Assembly (NCBI RefSeq): GCF_000143535.2
Contig: NC_037321.1
Location: 310,001 to 374,000, forward strand
Direction: 5' to 3'
Length of the DNA: 64,000 nt
From: Botrytis cinerea B05.10
Lineage: Eukaryota > Ascomycota > Leotiomycetes > Helotiales > Sclerotiniaceae
Positions 35,457-47,945 of this stretch are shown piece after piece. The position numbers and the translations under genes were made by a program. Numbering within the stretch: position 1 is the first letter of the stretch; each line of letters begins with the position of its first letter. The notes below the pieces were generated by a model. The model saw only the letters and a list, made by a program, of their open reading frames with translations, was not told the DNA's origin and ran no database searches.

Positions 35457-36855
35457 TTAGCCTTTGGGTCTACCCAGGCCTTTAAGTCGTAAATAAACAT
35501 CGCAGCCCCATCCATAAAGTGACTGAATTTCAATGCCACCTCCAAAGTATTCAGCGTATGCTCTCCCAAGTGGTAGCCCGTAACCTAGCCCAGCGATCGA
35601 GCTACTCTCACCTCCAGCACCCGACAAAACATTCAAAGCATCCATGTTCCCATTGCTGTGGCTTTGCCCAGGTAATTCGTCTTCTTCTGAGAATGTTGTG
35701 AATGAATATGACCATACATTTGGTAACACTTCAGGGCTAATTCCACCTCCCCGGTCTCGAATACGAATGGTCACACCAGGAGCGGAATCCTCGAATGGCT
35801 TGATGGAAGGGCTGTCATCTAGAGCTATACCTGGACTAGACATGCTCTGTGGATTATTTACGTTGGAGAGCTCTGGCTCTGCAGCTATCGTTATGACTAT
35901 TGGTTCGTTCGATCTTCCAGATTCGACGGTCGCACGGAATGCGTTTTTCAGTAGTTCAGTAATTATATATTCCAAGTGCACTGGTACGAATGCAAATGTT
36001 GTCTCCGGCTCTCCATCGATAATCCAACTTGGCCTGACCCCGTATTTGAGCTCGCAGATTTCCGAGACAAAATTGCCACATGAATTCACTATTGACGCTG
36101 GATTCAGTGCAGTATCTATAACACCGATGTAGGATGACGGATTGCCGGTATCAGCTTCAGAAAGCGTTCCTTGATGTGCTTGAGATGAGAGGTGTAGTGC
36201 GATGTGTTGCTCTGCAATTAATCGTGTGCCTATCCGAGCACGAAGATGCTCATCCAAAAATCGTGTTACCTCGGTCGGGCTTATGTATTTCCTGCATTCA
36301 AGAAACCCTCTGGCAAGAGTCGGAATAGTATGCGAATGTGTTTCGACAAGGTCTGCCAGTACCTCCGTGAATCTTACTTCATCTTCCAACGTAGATATGG
36401 TTTTGTATGGCAACAGCGTTGACAATGAATGGAGGTAATTATTGTAAATCCTGGAGATATTCGGATTGGAGACGACTATGAAAGGCAGGTTACGCAGAGC
36501 CTGTATCCGGTGCGCAAGACGGTTTGGGAGGAGATCGAGAGTGAAGCTTGCGGATGAGAACAATGCTGCTGTTGATAGTGGAGGTTGGCCATGCCTATAG
36601 CTAAAGTAAGCATGTGTTTGCCAATGAACACCTGAGTACACACTTCACTAGATCTTCCAGACTTAACGTGTGCAATGGCTTGCTGGCGAGCCTTGCAATT
36701 TCATTGTCTGCGATGACGGTTGGGCTTGGAGGGTGGGACCATTTATGGGCCGAAGGGGAGGGATAACGATTGAGACTGGCGCATCTAAGAAACGATTTGG
36801 GATTGTAAACACTTTGGCCACGATAAGACCGCAAAATTGGGAGGTAACAATTCAT
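35457..36855 (-). CDS. Mitochondrial pyruvate/branched-chain dehydrogenase kinase (PDK family)
   Basis: Exons 36644-36855 and 35457-36600 with a 43-base intron give 451 residues. The first about 35 residues are basic and lack acids (mitochondrial presequence-like). PDK landmarks: SLEDLVNYRHGQPPL, the H-motif ETHSHTIPTLARG (about 157-169), the N-box HLEYIITELLKNAFRA (about 279-294), the G1 box RIRDRGGGI (350-358) and the G2 box GLGYGLPLGRAYAEYFGG (about 408-425). These GHKL ATPases phosphorylate serines of the E1 subunit of pyruvate or branched-chain ketoacid dehydrogenase. A roughly 40-residue Ser/Pro-rich insert between N-box and G1 resembles fungal Pkp2-type kinases, but I cannot separate Pkp1 from Pkp2 by eye. 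Confidence 0.9.
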
Positions 36856-37226
36856 GACAGCATCGGTGATGTGTGTGTGTATATCTCATGGTTGTGCTTG
36901 TGGTTGTGTTTGGTGCACTGCGGAGTAATCATGGCAAAATAACCTAACTCATGACGCTTATGCGACAAAAGACCCAAGAAAGAGAACTGAGGTTAAAGTT
37001 AGGATACGAAATCATCAACGCCACAGATGGCAGTTTTCACGATAACCTAGGTATTTACTAGGTAGATAGGTAGGCATGTATGTTACTATTACAACTTTCA
37101 CATCCTACAAGTCCTCACAATATGAAACAATGGTAGCAGAGGCATTCAAGTATGGGATCTTTAGATTAATCTTCGCCTTGTGTATCTATCGCTCATGTTA
37201 ACCACCTCCATTCTCCACCTCTAACT
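36856..37226. other. Short intergenic region
   Basis: About 370 bases upstream of the kinase; no gene seen. Confidence 0.6.
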
Positions 37227-37564
37227 TTACTGCGTTTTATATGTCCCGTCTGAGCTCTCGATTGTTTTAAAATCCGGATGCTCCATTATTGTAGAGGCGA
37301 CCGAGACGTTGTCATTAGGGAGACTGAAACTGTTTACAAGATCAGCGACAAAACGAGAAGAAACATTGGATGCTCTTACCTAAATCCAAATTTGAATCGG
37401 TCCTCAATCACACCACCCTTGTCCTCGACGTGTTTAATGGCCCTAATATCTGTCAATACATGTAGCTGGCGTTGTGAGATGATTGACTTGCGCCTCGTAT
37501 CTCTCGGGGTTCTTGGGCTGCTCAGCATCCGGTTCGAGTGTGACCTGCTTGCGAATGAGTACAT
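37227..37564 (-). CDS. Small hypothetical protein (93 aa)
   Basis: Exon 37380-37564 (MYSFASRSHSNRMLSSPRTP ... VIEDRFKFGF) joins over a 56-base intron (gtaagag...tttcag) to 37227-37323 (SLPNDNVSVASTIMEHPDFK ... GTYKTQ). Phases agree and the joined frame ends in TAA. The protein has a basic Ser/Arg-rich start and an acidic/polar tail with no membrane helix or known domain. I do not recognise a family; short, conserved fungal proteins of this kind exist, but coding status rests only on the open frame and the good splice sites. Confidence 0.45.
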
Positions 37565-37635
37565 TGCATGGTGAGGAGTTGTCGGATGTTACTTGCTGTG
37601 TGTGATGTGTGCGTTGCCGACATCTTGAGAGCAAA

Positions 37636-37700
37636 GTGAGATGCGAGATGCGAGATGCGAGGTGCGAGATGTGAGATGGGATATGGGATATGGGATATGG
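37636..37700. repeat. GAGATGC / GGATATG heptamer repeats
   Basis: Head-to-tail 7-base units GAGATGC (several copies) followed by GGGATAT (three copies). Confidence 0.8.
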
Positions 37701-38106
37701 TGAAGATATTGATAATGTAATCAGTGGAAGTTCGAATTCAGATGAAAAAGGGAATACAACGACCGGTGGATATTGAGTCGGACTATATACCCCTCTGTCT
37801 AGCACATGGAGGGGCTTCTATTACGACTCATGATAATCCAGATACCTCATACGTCATCTCTTGGGTTGACACGTCTACGGTTATGGAGGGGTAGGTTCTG
37901 GAGGGCGGCCCACAATACTATCATGAGGCACATGGTATCAAGGTAAGCCGCGCGGGGCGATGTAGATGATTGAGTAGATTGCTTCTACTGGCTGATAGGG
38001 GAAAGAAGGCATCATACAACGTTCCAAGGCTTTACACTTCTTGGTGCTACTTGCATGAGATTCTTCATCAGGTGCCACTGCATATCTTCAGCCGTAAAGT
38101 TGGTCC

Positions 38107-38140
38107 AATAGCAGGCAATAGCAGGCAATAGCAGGCAATA
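38107..38140. repeat. AATAGCAGGC decamer repeat
   Basis: Three perfect copies of the decamer and a partial fourth, just 3' of position 38100. Confidence 0.9.
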
Positions 38141-38864
38141 GCCAATAGCCGGCTACCGTCTAGCCTCACCAAATCCAAAACACACGTTCCCTAGCCTGGG
38201 ATGCCGATGTCTGGGTGTACGCTTCGGTGGGATCCAGTCTCAGTCTCGTCGTCGCTTCTTCGGCCAGGCAGGCTAGCCGAGATGATGAAATCTTGGATGG
38301 GCGGATGGGTGGGATCGTTAGTTCTACAGTAGATACAGCATTGGTGATTGTTCTATCTGGGAATGCTGGAGTAGGAAACAGGAGGAGCGCTGTTGTGCAA
38401 AAGAGCTTAGTGAGTTCTGCATTTGGCAAGCCAGTGCGGCATCCAAACACCAGCTTCCCCATCCCAATCAGATGGTAAGCTACTTGCGATGAAGCAGTAG
38501 CCCATCTCTCGTTTGGGTCAAAATGGTGGAGTGGAGTTATTTATAGTAACCTTATCGCGGTGCCACAGCTCTCCATCAGTGCCACAAACGCCACAATTTG
38601 ACACCTTCCTGTCCAAGCAGGTACTTTGATGATAACGGTTCAATTGAATGGCATAGTACGTGCAAATTATAAACAGATTCACTGTCCAGAACACCATTCA
38701 TGAAGAAACAGTAAGATATATTGTGTATATGACAAAATCTACTTTGACGATTTGACGCAACCCCTATAGTATATTCGCACCATATCTCGTACCAACCAGG
38801 TACTGAGATCAGAACATAAGGAAAATAGACAAACTGGAAAACCTGGACAAGATACTACATCTAC

Positions 38865-40152
38865 TCAAACACCATCCGCGAAAGCTCCACCACCAGCCGC
38901 AGTATCAACCACAATACTATCCTTCAGACCACAAACATCGAACAAAGCCTTGGGCGTCAGGTTCTTTGGTGTTCCAACGACTCCGTCCCTCTTCAATCGC
39001 AAGAAGGTCTCTTGAATTGCCAAGTATGCTGGGGCGAGAGCAGCAAAAGAGAAGATCATGATACGGAATCCCATCTCTTGTGCTTCCTTGGTGGTGATGA
39101 TTGGGGTGCTGCCATTCTCAACCATGTTCAAGAGTATTGGCCATGGGGCAAACTCCTTAACAGTCTTTGCGGCCATCTCCTTCGAAGTGTAACCCTCGAG
39201 TAATCCAACATCTGCGCCCATCTCCCGAGCGACCTTCAACCTCTTGATGCACTCGTCGTAGCCAAGCTGTTGGAGTGCATCTGTGCGTGCGATCAACACA
39301 ATATCGGAGTTCATGGCCTCTTTGGCGGCTTTGGCTGCACGAATTCTCATGTAGTACTCCTCTGCTGGAACAACCTTTTTGCCTTGGAGATGTCCACAAC
39401 GCTTGTTTTGGATCTGGTCCTCAATATGGAATCCAGCAACACCAGCTCTGATATACGATTTGACGGCTTTGTCAATGATGAGAGGGCCTACATGTTGGAG
39501 AAAGGGTCAGCGAGTTGTTGGTGAAGAATCTGTGCGCAGTTTCACTTACCACCGTAACCAGTGTCCATGTCGGCAATCAAAGGTGGGCCATAAGGATCGA
39601 GATTTGCAATCATCTCGGCATGGTCCTTCATATCAGACAATTGGGCTATGCCAAGATCTGCCATGCCCAAGCGGGAAGCAGTGGTACCTGCTCCTGTCTG
39701 AACCCGAAGATTAGCATGGTATTTCCCCACGGGTAGCTAGTGCTGCCATGGAACCTTAAAACGTACCATGTACAGGGCTGGGAAGCCAACTTGAAGGGCA
39801 ACTCGTGCCGAGATACCATCATAAACACCAGGGCAAACGATCAACTCATTGGAATCCCTGAGCATATTCTTCAACTTTGTTGCACCGCTCTCAAACCCTG
39901 TTGTTTGCTTGACCGTATTGTTGAATGTCAACATGACTTTGTCTGAGTAGGCAGGCATGTCAATGTTGTAAACATGAGTTTTACCATCATAAGGTGTAAC
40001 AGCACCATCGGGCGAGCTTGGAACCTAGACAATCATGATTAGCTGTAACTCTTTGAGTAACTGCTTTGATGGATGTTGCATACCGAATACTCAGTAGCAG
40101 TCGCAATAGACTTCTCTTGGAGGATTGGGAGGGATTCCATAATGGGAGCCAT
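38865..40152 (-). CDS. oahA: Oxaloacetate acetylhydrolase-like enzyme (ICL/PEP mutase superfamily)
   Basis: Four exons: 40084-40152, 39767-40024, 39550-39697, 38865-39487, giving 365 residues. The ICL/PEPM core is complete: LIVCPGVYDGISARVALQVG, YMTGAGTTASRLGMADLG, metal-binding PPLIADMDTGYGG, GFHIEDQIQNKRCGHLQGKK (catalytic Cys189 in KRCGH), DIVLIARTDAL and LLNMVENG. In a region where fungal oxaloacetate acetylhydrolases carry a diagnostic serine, this protein has FSFAALAP (Ser305), which agrees with OAH rather than a dimethylmalate lyase, though I could not align it. OAH splits oxaloacetate into oxalate and acetate in the cytosol, the main oxalate source in Botrytis and Sclerotinia. Alternative: another member of the same superfamily. 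Confidence 0.85.
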
Positions 40153-42079
40153 AATGATGTCAAGTGTAATGTAGAGTAAGTAGTGATCTTGTTGTTGATA
40201 ATTGTATTGCAGATATCACTGTACTATTGGTGTGCTTGATGATCGAGGTGACTCCAAGCGGGGACCGAAGAGGTCTTTATAGATCTCTCCGACGACATCT
40301 CTTCGGGCTCGGTCTTCTGCATCCATCTTGTTTGCCTCTTTGCATTTGCCTGCACATTATTTTTCCGTCCATTCAGCGCCAGCGAAGACGAGATGCATCC
40401 AAGAGATGAATCTCGACCTCACTGATCGATACCTAATGGATCACCTCGCAGAAGGAAGATGGGAATGTAACGTCTTGGTACTGTATTTTGAGTTGCATTC
40501 TACATCCACGAGGATGTAGATGCAGAAAATCCCGCAATGTCACGTCCTTATCACATATCCTAGATTTGCTATCACCATTCTAATGCGAGTGCCGGCGGGT
40601 ATCAATACTACCGTCGAGATTATACCGAGAGATACCTGGAGAACCGGCATCCAATGCAGGCAATTTTCAAGATTACACCAAGACCTAAGAGCTGCAGGAA
40701 GAGCATGAATCAAATTCCCTGCCATACAAAGAAATGCCAAGGCATACGTTAATGATTAAGCTCCAGTATCTTGAAGACCCGTTATTCTTCAAATCAATAC
40801 CAAGTGATCCAAGCATTATCAGGATTAAATTCATCTTCCCTACAAAGTAATACCAAGGGCTACAGGAAACTTTAAAGCCGAATAATTCCTAAGTACCCAG
40901 CCCTTGGCGATAATTGCCCTCTAGCTTATTCTCATAGCTTGAAACTTGAAAGTCATTCAGTACCTCCTCTACAGTTGCATGCGCTTACGAAGATTTTAAG
41001 ATATCAGCTCCACACAATAGAGTTCCTTCCTGTGTCTTATAAGTCAAGATATCCATAATATACACTCGTATTTTGAGGTCTCGGCCTAGATCACAAGGGT
41101 TTTGATAGGTCAGCTCGGTGTGACATTTGTCCTTTAGTATCAAATTTTCGGTCTTCAGCTGCGCTTTTTGCTTATATGGTTACAGCGCTAAAAAGGCCCT
41201 TTTCAATTTTGTTGAAGAAACGCTCCAAGAGCCAAGCTGGCCAAGCCAAGATTGACCTATCCACAACATGTATTACACCCTATTGTACAAGAAACCGACA
41301 ATAAATCAACCTGTGATGTTGTTAGAAAACTTTATCATTATTGACAAAAAAACGATGTGCTGAGTTCAAGCAAAGCGGTGTGTATAGTTTCTGTTACACA
41401 ATGGTTCAGCAGGTGAAAAAAAAAAAAAAAGTATAATGTTAGGGTTTAGGTACATCTACGGAAAGTTGAAAGGGGTTCGCATAGTTCTCCACTGCATTTC
41501 AACGGGTACTAGCGACTATGGAGCACGCAAAATGCCAAGACAAGATTAAGATAACGGACTGACCCGAGTTCCATGCATTAGGGAGATTTAGGTGATAAGA
41601 TTTAGGTGATAATGTTGCGAATTTCATACCGAGTCTTTCTCAAGACACCCATATTAATTTACTCATCTTGGAAATAATTGGCGTAGTGGCGAACGCGCTG
41701 TGGCCCCGCAATCTACGATATGTAGAAACATTTCCCACCTCCTCTTGACTCACGGTTAGCGGAGACAAATTGAGGATATTCCGGCTTGGCAAGAAACGAT
41801 GTTACCTTGATAACCTAAATTAATTGAATTCGCCAGCGTGGGGGGTTTTCCCTTGAAAAATCGTGCATCGGACCTCTCTCTTCAACTAAAACGCCGCTGA
41901 TGCGCATTTCATAAAGAGGGGGATTGGCGCTTATCTACTCGTCAATCCATGAATCCAACGAGTTCAGTTTCTTGCCCGCTTTATTACGCTCCCTCCCTTG
42001 GACGCCCATTTTCAAGTTTCTTTAATTTGAAAGAATTTTCGGAACAAATCTCGCCGAATCAAACCAGCAGAAGATCAAG
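40153..42079. other. Long divergent intergenic region
   Basis: 1.9 kb between the OAH start and the DUF1275 start. It has a 16-base A run near 41418-41433 and no supported gene. Its length upstream of OAH may reflect a large regulated promoter (inference). Confidence 0.55.
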
Positions 42080-43187
42080 ATGTCGAAGGAACTTGAAGAA
42101 GCATTGCCACATCACAACAGCATGGACATCACGAGACCCGGTGATCCTAGCGAGAAATCCTTTGGTGAGAAAATGAAGAAACACTTCACACAAGAAGTAA
42201 GCACAGATCATGCAGACATTCTTATGTTGTTTTGTTGTCTCATCACTGGATTTCTGGACAGCACATTGTATAATGGTATGGTAGACATGCAAAGATTACA
42301 AGATAGAGACAGTGACTGACGATCCATAATAGCTTTCAAGACCTTCGTGTCTATGCAAACTGGTAAGTAATGGTGAAGAATCTCCACACATCACGCCATG
42401 TTTACGTTTCTCTGTTTTGGACGCGTTTTAATCTGATTATATGGTACAGGAAACACCATCTTTGTAGCTCTCGGTGCATCAGACCAGAACAACCGACCTT
42501 TCGGTTGGGCAAGATCGCTCATTTCCATTGGTTGCTTTTGCATTGGCTCCTTTGTCTTCTCACGAAGCCATCGCTTCTGTGGCCCTCTTCAGCGGAGCAC
42601 CCTCGTTGCTTCGTACTTGATCCAGAGTTGTTGCATCTTGCTATCAGCCAGTCTGGTTCAGGGTTTCGTTATCGAAGGCAACGTCCCGGCTGATTTGGGG
42701 AAACATTGGGACCAGGTTGGTCCTATTGCATTGTTGAGTTTTCGTACGTTAATCTCTATTTATTTTCTCTTCTGCTGATTCGTCGCAATTACGGTGGTCT
42801 CACAATTATCGTCACCTTTTGTTACATTAAATTGAATCCGAAATTTCCTTCTCCAGCTCATGTCCACGTCAACATCATTCTAACAACTTTACAGAAGCAG
42901 CCGGTCAAATCGTCTCTTCTCGCTTCCTAGGCGTGGGAGAAGTCCCTACTATTGTCATTACATCGCTTCTCTGCGATTTATTATCCGATCCTCTTCTCCT
43001 CGCTTCCGTAACGCAAAACCCAAAGAGAAATCGAAGAGCAATAGGATTTACATTGACCCTCGTAGGTGCGATTGTTGGAGGTTGGGTCAGTAAGGTTACG
43101 AAGAGTGTCAGTCCTATGCTCTGGGTAGCTGGTGGTTGTAAAATGGTATTAACCGTAGTTTGGGGTTTGTGGAAGGAAAAGGTATAG
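42080..43187 (+). CDS. DUF1275 (YoaK-like) membrane protein
   Basis: Four exons: 42080-42275, 42333-42362 (30 bases), 42450-42743, 42895-43187, giving 270 residues with correct phases. The family pattern is clear: a soluble N-terminus, DILMLFCCLITGFLDSTLYN, AFKTFVSMQTGNTIFVALGA (the hallmark F-x-x-x-Q-T-G-N), WARSLISIGCFCIGSFVFSR, the helix pair AALL..., and EVPTIVITSLLCDLLSDPLL before the final helices. DUF1275 proteins have about six membrane helices and no proven function in fungi. The microexon of 30 bases encodes the hallmark motif start. Confidence 0.87.
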
Positions 43188-43660
43188 AGGAGGATAATTT
43201 CATCTTTGATCAGCGGCGGAGACTCGAACAAAAATAATATAGAAGGGGATGGGAGGACTGCGCGATTAGAGAAGAATAGATAACTTAGAAGTGTAGATGA
43301 ATATAAATTGTGGAATGTCCCATAGCATAAACGGGAAAGCCAGTCGTCGTCTTATCAAGCTTCTATTTTGATCTAATTATAATTATGCTATGTATATCAG
43401 GCGAGCAACGGCTAGCTGTTGCTAAATCCATAGCACAGATTAACTTTTGTCAAATCCAGATTCTGCTATCTTTATCATCCTTGCGATCTGATAAGGGATA
43501 AGGCTCAATTCTGCAGAGACGCTAACTGCATTACGCCTAGCGCCTGTCATCGGTGCTGATTTTTTCCGATGGCAGACAAAAAAAATATTTCGAATCTTGT
43601 GAAGATTTCAATGTCGTCGGCGGATTAAAGTAGCTTTCCAACCACTTCAATCGGTTGATC
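43188..43660. other. Intergenic, no gene seen
   Basis: About 470 bases between tandem genes; contains the Bms1 promoter. Confidence 0.6.
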
Positions 43661-46600
43661 ATGGAAGAGCAAAAGAATAGGCCTCATAGGGCCCCAAAAG
43701 AGAAGAAGAAGCAGACTGGAGGTCGGCAACTCTTCTTTCAATTGATTTTTCCCATGGGCTAACATGTTTCACAGAGCGCAACCCAAAAGCATTCAGTTTC
43801 GCAAACCCAGGAAGATTGGCAAAAAGTGCTGCAAGATCGCATGATGTACGTTTAATCATCTAGGACTCTATGTACCAGGTTATTGACTTTTGCAGATCAA
43901 AGAAAGGCGTCTTCATGTTCCTCAAATCGATCGATTGCCAGAAGAACCGCCGCCACGACTTGTTACAATCGTTGGACCACCCGGTGTTGGAAAAACAACT
44001 CTCCTCAAATCTTTAGTCAAACGATATGCGAAAGAGACATTATCAGATCCTCAAGGACCAATTACGGTTGTCACTTCGAAACGTCAAAGACTTACGTTTG
44101 TAGAATGTCCGAACGAACTCGAGGCTATGGTGGATATATCCAAGGTGGCAGATATTGTGTTGTTAATGATCGATGGAAATTTTGGTTTCGAGATGGAGAC
44201 CATGGAATTCTTGAACATTTTATCTTCGAGTGGTATGCCGGGCAATGTTTTCGGAATTCTCACACATCTAGATCTTTTCAAGAAACCACAAACTTTGAAG
44301 GATGCGAAGAAACGACTCAAGAATCGATTCTGGAGCGAATTATACCAGGGTGCACATCTATTCTACCTGTCTGGAGTTATCAATGGACGTTATCCGGATC
44401 GAGAAATTCATAACTTGTCGAGATTTATTTCTGTTATGAAGAACCCAAGACCTCTAATTTGGCGCAATACACATCCTTATACCATTATCGATAGTTTCAG
44501 GGATATTACCCATCCAACCAAGATTGAGGAAGATGAGAAGTGCGATCGAACGGTTGTCTTGTCGGGTTATCTACGGGGAACAAATTTTGCAGCGCAAGGT
44601 CAGAGGGTCCATATACCAGGCTTGGGAGATTATTCAGTATCTGCTATGGAATCATTACCAGATCCCTGCCCTACACCATTCATGGATGCAGCGATTGCCA
44701 AAGCATCTGGAAAAACTGGTAGAAGACGTTTGGATGAGAAGGAAAAGAAACTCCATGCGCCAATGTCTGATAAGAGTGGATTGAAAATTGATGGAGACAC
44801 TATTTGGATTACTCGTGACAAGGGTTTCAATTTCGACGCAGATGCCGAGGACGACGAACGTGGAGAAGGAGAAGAATTGATTGTTGGTTTACAAGGAGAA
44901 AGAAGGCTCCTTGGTGAGACTGAAGAGGGTGTCAGATTATTCAGTAATGGTGAAACTATCAAGTCGGTTCCTGAGGAAGAAGATTCTGGACGAAAACATC
45001 AGAGACGTGCAAGATTTGTCGAAGGAGGCGATCAAGGGTCGGACAATGAGGACCTTGACGGAGTTGCCAGCGATGAAGAATTCGATTCTGGTGATGAAGC
45101 AGAAATTACCGAAGACAAGTTAGGAAAAGCATTCAAGAAAGATAAAGATGAGGCAGGTGGCGATATTGAATTTGCCGACAGTGATTCGGATCTTGGTTCA
45201 ATATCTGGTGATGAATTGGATGAAGACGATTCAGATTCGGATGATGAAGACGGGGCAGCCCGCTGGAAACAAAATATGTTGGAGACTGCGCGCAAACTTC
45301 ATGGACAACGAAAATCTTACCGAACCGCAGATTTGGCGAAACTCATGTACGATGAGTCGCTTACTCCTACAGAAGTACTCAAAAGATGGAGAGGGGAGAT
45401 TGAAGAGGAAGAGGAAGATATCGAACAGGAAGAAGATGAAGATGAATTCTTCAAGAAAACTGGTAGAGAGGATGAAGATGCAATCATGGATGATCGAGCA
45501 ATTCCGTTGCTTGATTATGAAAAATTGGAATCAAAGTGGTCTGTGGAAGATAATATCGAGGAACTTCGACAACGTTTTGCGACAGCAGATTTGTTGAAGG
45601 GTAAGGGTAATGGCAGTGGTAGTGACGATGACGAGGATGACGATGAGGAAGACGAAGATGATGAGGGTGATGGAGAATTTAAAGATTTGGAAACCGGCGA
45701 AGAACACAAAGCAGATGAGCCAGTGGACATTGATGCCGAAAGAGAGAAAAATGCTAGAAGGAAAGAAGAACTTAAACTGCGATTCGAAGAAGAAGACAGA
45801 GATGGATTCAACAATGATAAAGCTAATGCTAGACGAGAAGCTGGCGGAGATGATGAATTTGGAGAGGATGAATGGTATGATGCACAGAAAGCACAAATTC
45901 AAAAACAACTTGATATCAACAAATCCGAATTCGAGAATCTTGACGAAAGTCAAAGGATTCAAGTTGAGGGTTACCGTGCTGGAATGTACGGCAAAATTGT
46001 TATTGAAGGAGTACCATCTGAATTTGTTACTCGATTCAATCCAAGAATGCCAATCATTGTGGGAGGTTTGACCCCAACCGAGGATCGATTTGGTTTTGTA
46101 CAGGTCAAGATCAAGAGACACAGATGGCACAAGAAGATCCTTAAAACAAATGATCCACTCATCATTTCTCTGGGATGGAGAAGATTCCAAACTCTCCCAA
46201 TTTACAGTACATCGGACAATCGAACAAGAAATCGTATGCTCAAGTACACTCCAGAGCATATGCATTGTTTTGGTACATTTTATGGTCCATTCATTGCTCC
46301 CAATACTGGATTCTCATGTTACCAATCATTTTCTAACAAGAACCCTGGCTTCCGAATCGCTGCCACTGGAACTGTTATGACAGTTGATGAATCTTCAGAA
46401 ACAGTCAAGAAACTCAAGCTTACTGGTACTCCTTACAAGATCTACAAAAATACGGCTTTCATCAAGGACATGTTCAACACCTCATTGGAAATCGCTAAGT
46501 TCGAAGGAGCTTCCATCAAGACAGTTTCTGGTATCAGAGGTCAAATCAAACGTGCATTGGCCAAGCCAGAAGGTTACTTCCGTGCCACTTTTGAAGACAA

Positions 46601-47153
46601 AATTCTCATGAGTGACATCGTGTTCTTACGAGCTTGGTATCCGATTAAGCCTCACAGATTCTACAATCCAGTCACCAATCTCATTGGATGGGAAGGCATG
46701 CGATTAACCGGTGAAGTCCGAAGAGATCAAAATCTGCCTACACCAGACCAAAAGAACAGTCATTACAAACCTGTTGAAAGAGTAGCTCGTCATTTCAATC
46801 CTCTACGAGTTCCTCGTGCCTTGGCTGCAGAACTTCCTTTTAAGAGTCAAATTGTGCAAATGAAGAAACAGAGTAAACCAACATATATGCAAAAGAGAGC
46901 AGTGGTGGTAGGAGGAGAAGAAAAGAAAGCTAGAGATTTGATGCAGAAATTAATGACGCTCAGAAATGACAAGGTGGCAAAGAGGAAGGTTGCCAATGAG
47001 AAGAGGAGAGAAGTGTATAGGAAGAAGGTTGCGGAGAATGAGGAGAAGAGGGGCGAGAGGGAGAAGAAGGAAAAGCAGGAGTATTGGAGGAAGGAGGGAA
47101 AAAAGAGGAGAGCAGATACAGATGGCGGTGGTGGTGGAAAGAGAAGAAAATAA
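43661..47153 (+). CDS. bms1: Ribosome biogenesis GTPase Bms1
   Basis: Exons 43661-43721, 43775-43845 and 43896-47153 give 1,129 residues (yeast Bms1 is about 1,180). The N-terminus MEEQKNRPHRAPKEKKKQTG leads through NPKAFSFANPGRLAKSAARS to the GTPase domain: P-loop VGPPGVGKTTLLKSL (about 70-84), FVECPNELEAMVDISKVADI, and THLDLF. Large acidic D/E-rich blocks in the middle and the conserved C-terminal domain (RWHKKILKTNDPLIISLGWR; FRATFEDKILMSDIVFLRAW; VTNLIGWEGMRLTGEVRRDQ) follow, ending in a K/R-rich tail. Bms1 is a nucleolar GTPase that brings Rcl1 into the SSU processome for 18S rRNA maturation. Intron 1 has an atypical donor (gtcggc). The acidic blocks produce many overlapping false frames. 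Confidence 0.95.
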
Positions 47154-47945
47154 TGGGTGGCTGAGGATTAGAATTGCATTTCTTGGAGTTTCTTGGTTGC
47201 GGATCTTGTGGCCTTGGTAACAAAAATGTACGAAGTACCGAGCACACTATAGAATTGTTCCGATACGAAAAAGTTAAATGGTTCAGTGATCTGATCACGA
47301 ATATTCAGTTATCAATTGTGCATGAAAAGTCATATGTTGTGGAGATACTAGACGATAATCTCGCATCCACTCAGCCCATTCCATGCACCAAACCTCGAGC
47401 ATGCGTATGCCGCATTCCCGCTGCACGCGCTGACGACGCATGTCGTCGCCACAGGAGTATTTTCTTTCAGTAAACTCAAACGAGGTGGGCCTGAAGAGTG
47501 TTTTTACCCTGCATGTCTGCGATGGCTGATTAGATGTTGCGCAACATCTGGTCGAAGATCAAGATGAGATTCGCAAATTTCATGTGAATGGCGCACGGCT
47601 CGGCTCAGCGGAGAACTTAGCGGGTTGACATAATCACCCCTGTTTTCCATCTTGCGGGCCGGACTATTACCGAGGCTAAGTGGGGGAAACGTGGGGGTGT
47701 TCGGGGTTTTAGCTTATTGAGTGGAAATTCGGGGAGCTAAGGCGGTAAGGAGGTAAGGAGGTAAGGCTTATCAATCTATCTATCTTTCTTCGTGCTTGGG
47801 TGCGGATAACCTTATTCTTTCTTTGCACGTTGAACCTCCCGCTGAGTGTGGATTTGATCTTGGACAGTCTTCTCCATTCGATTCACTGACAGCGTTGCGG
47901 GACGACAAGCCTAAAGATAACGGTCTTCAAGGAATCAACTCCACC
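47154..47945. other. Intergenic, no gene seen
   Basis: About 790 bases. It has a small AAGGAGGT/GTAAGG repeat near 47750-47767. The ADH gene frame is open upstream of its start, but no Met there is supported. Confidence 0.6.

Larger units (their letters stand above)
37565..38864. other. Intergenic with simple repeats
   Basis: 1.3 kb without a supported gene. It contains a GAGATGC/GGGATAT heptamer repeat (about 37636-37700) and a 10-base repeat (38107-38140). A 98-codon minus-strand frame at 38166-38462 has no recognisable motif. Confidence 0.55.

Noticed and set aside
38107..38140. Considered as a CRISPR-like or origin repeat
   Set aside because: Only a 10-base direct repeat without spacers, in a eukaryotic nuclear context; a simple minisatellite.
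38166..38462. 98-codon minus-strand frame
   Set aside because: No recognisable motif, an opposite-strand frame of the same length exists, and there is no sign of codon bias.
44084..46265. Many long minus-strand and out-of-frame open frames inside the Bms1 gene, rich in Ser or Phe/Ile
   Set aside because: They are antisense or shifted readings of the GAA/GAT-rich acidic blocks of Bms1 and have no domain of their own.
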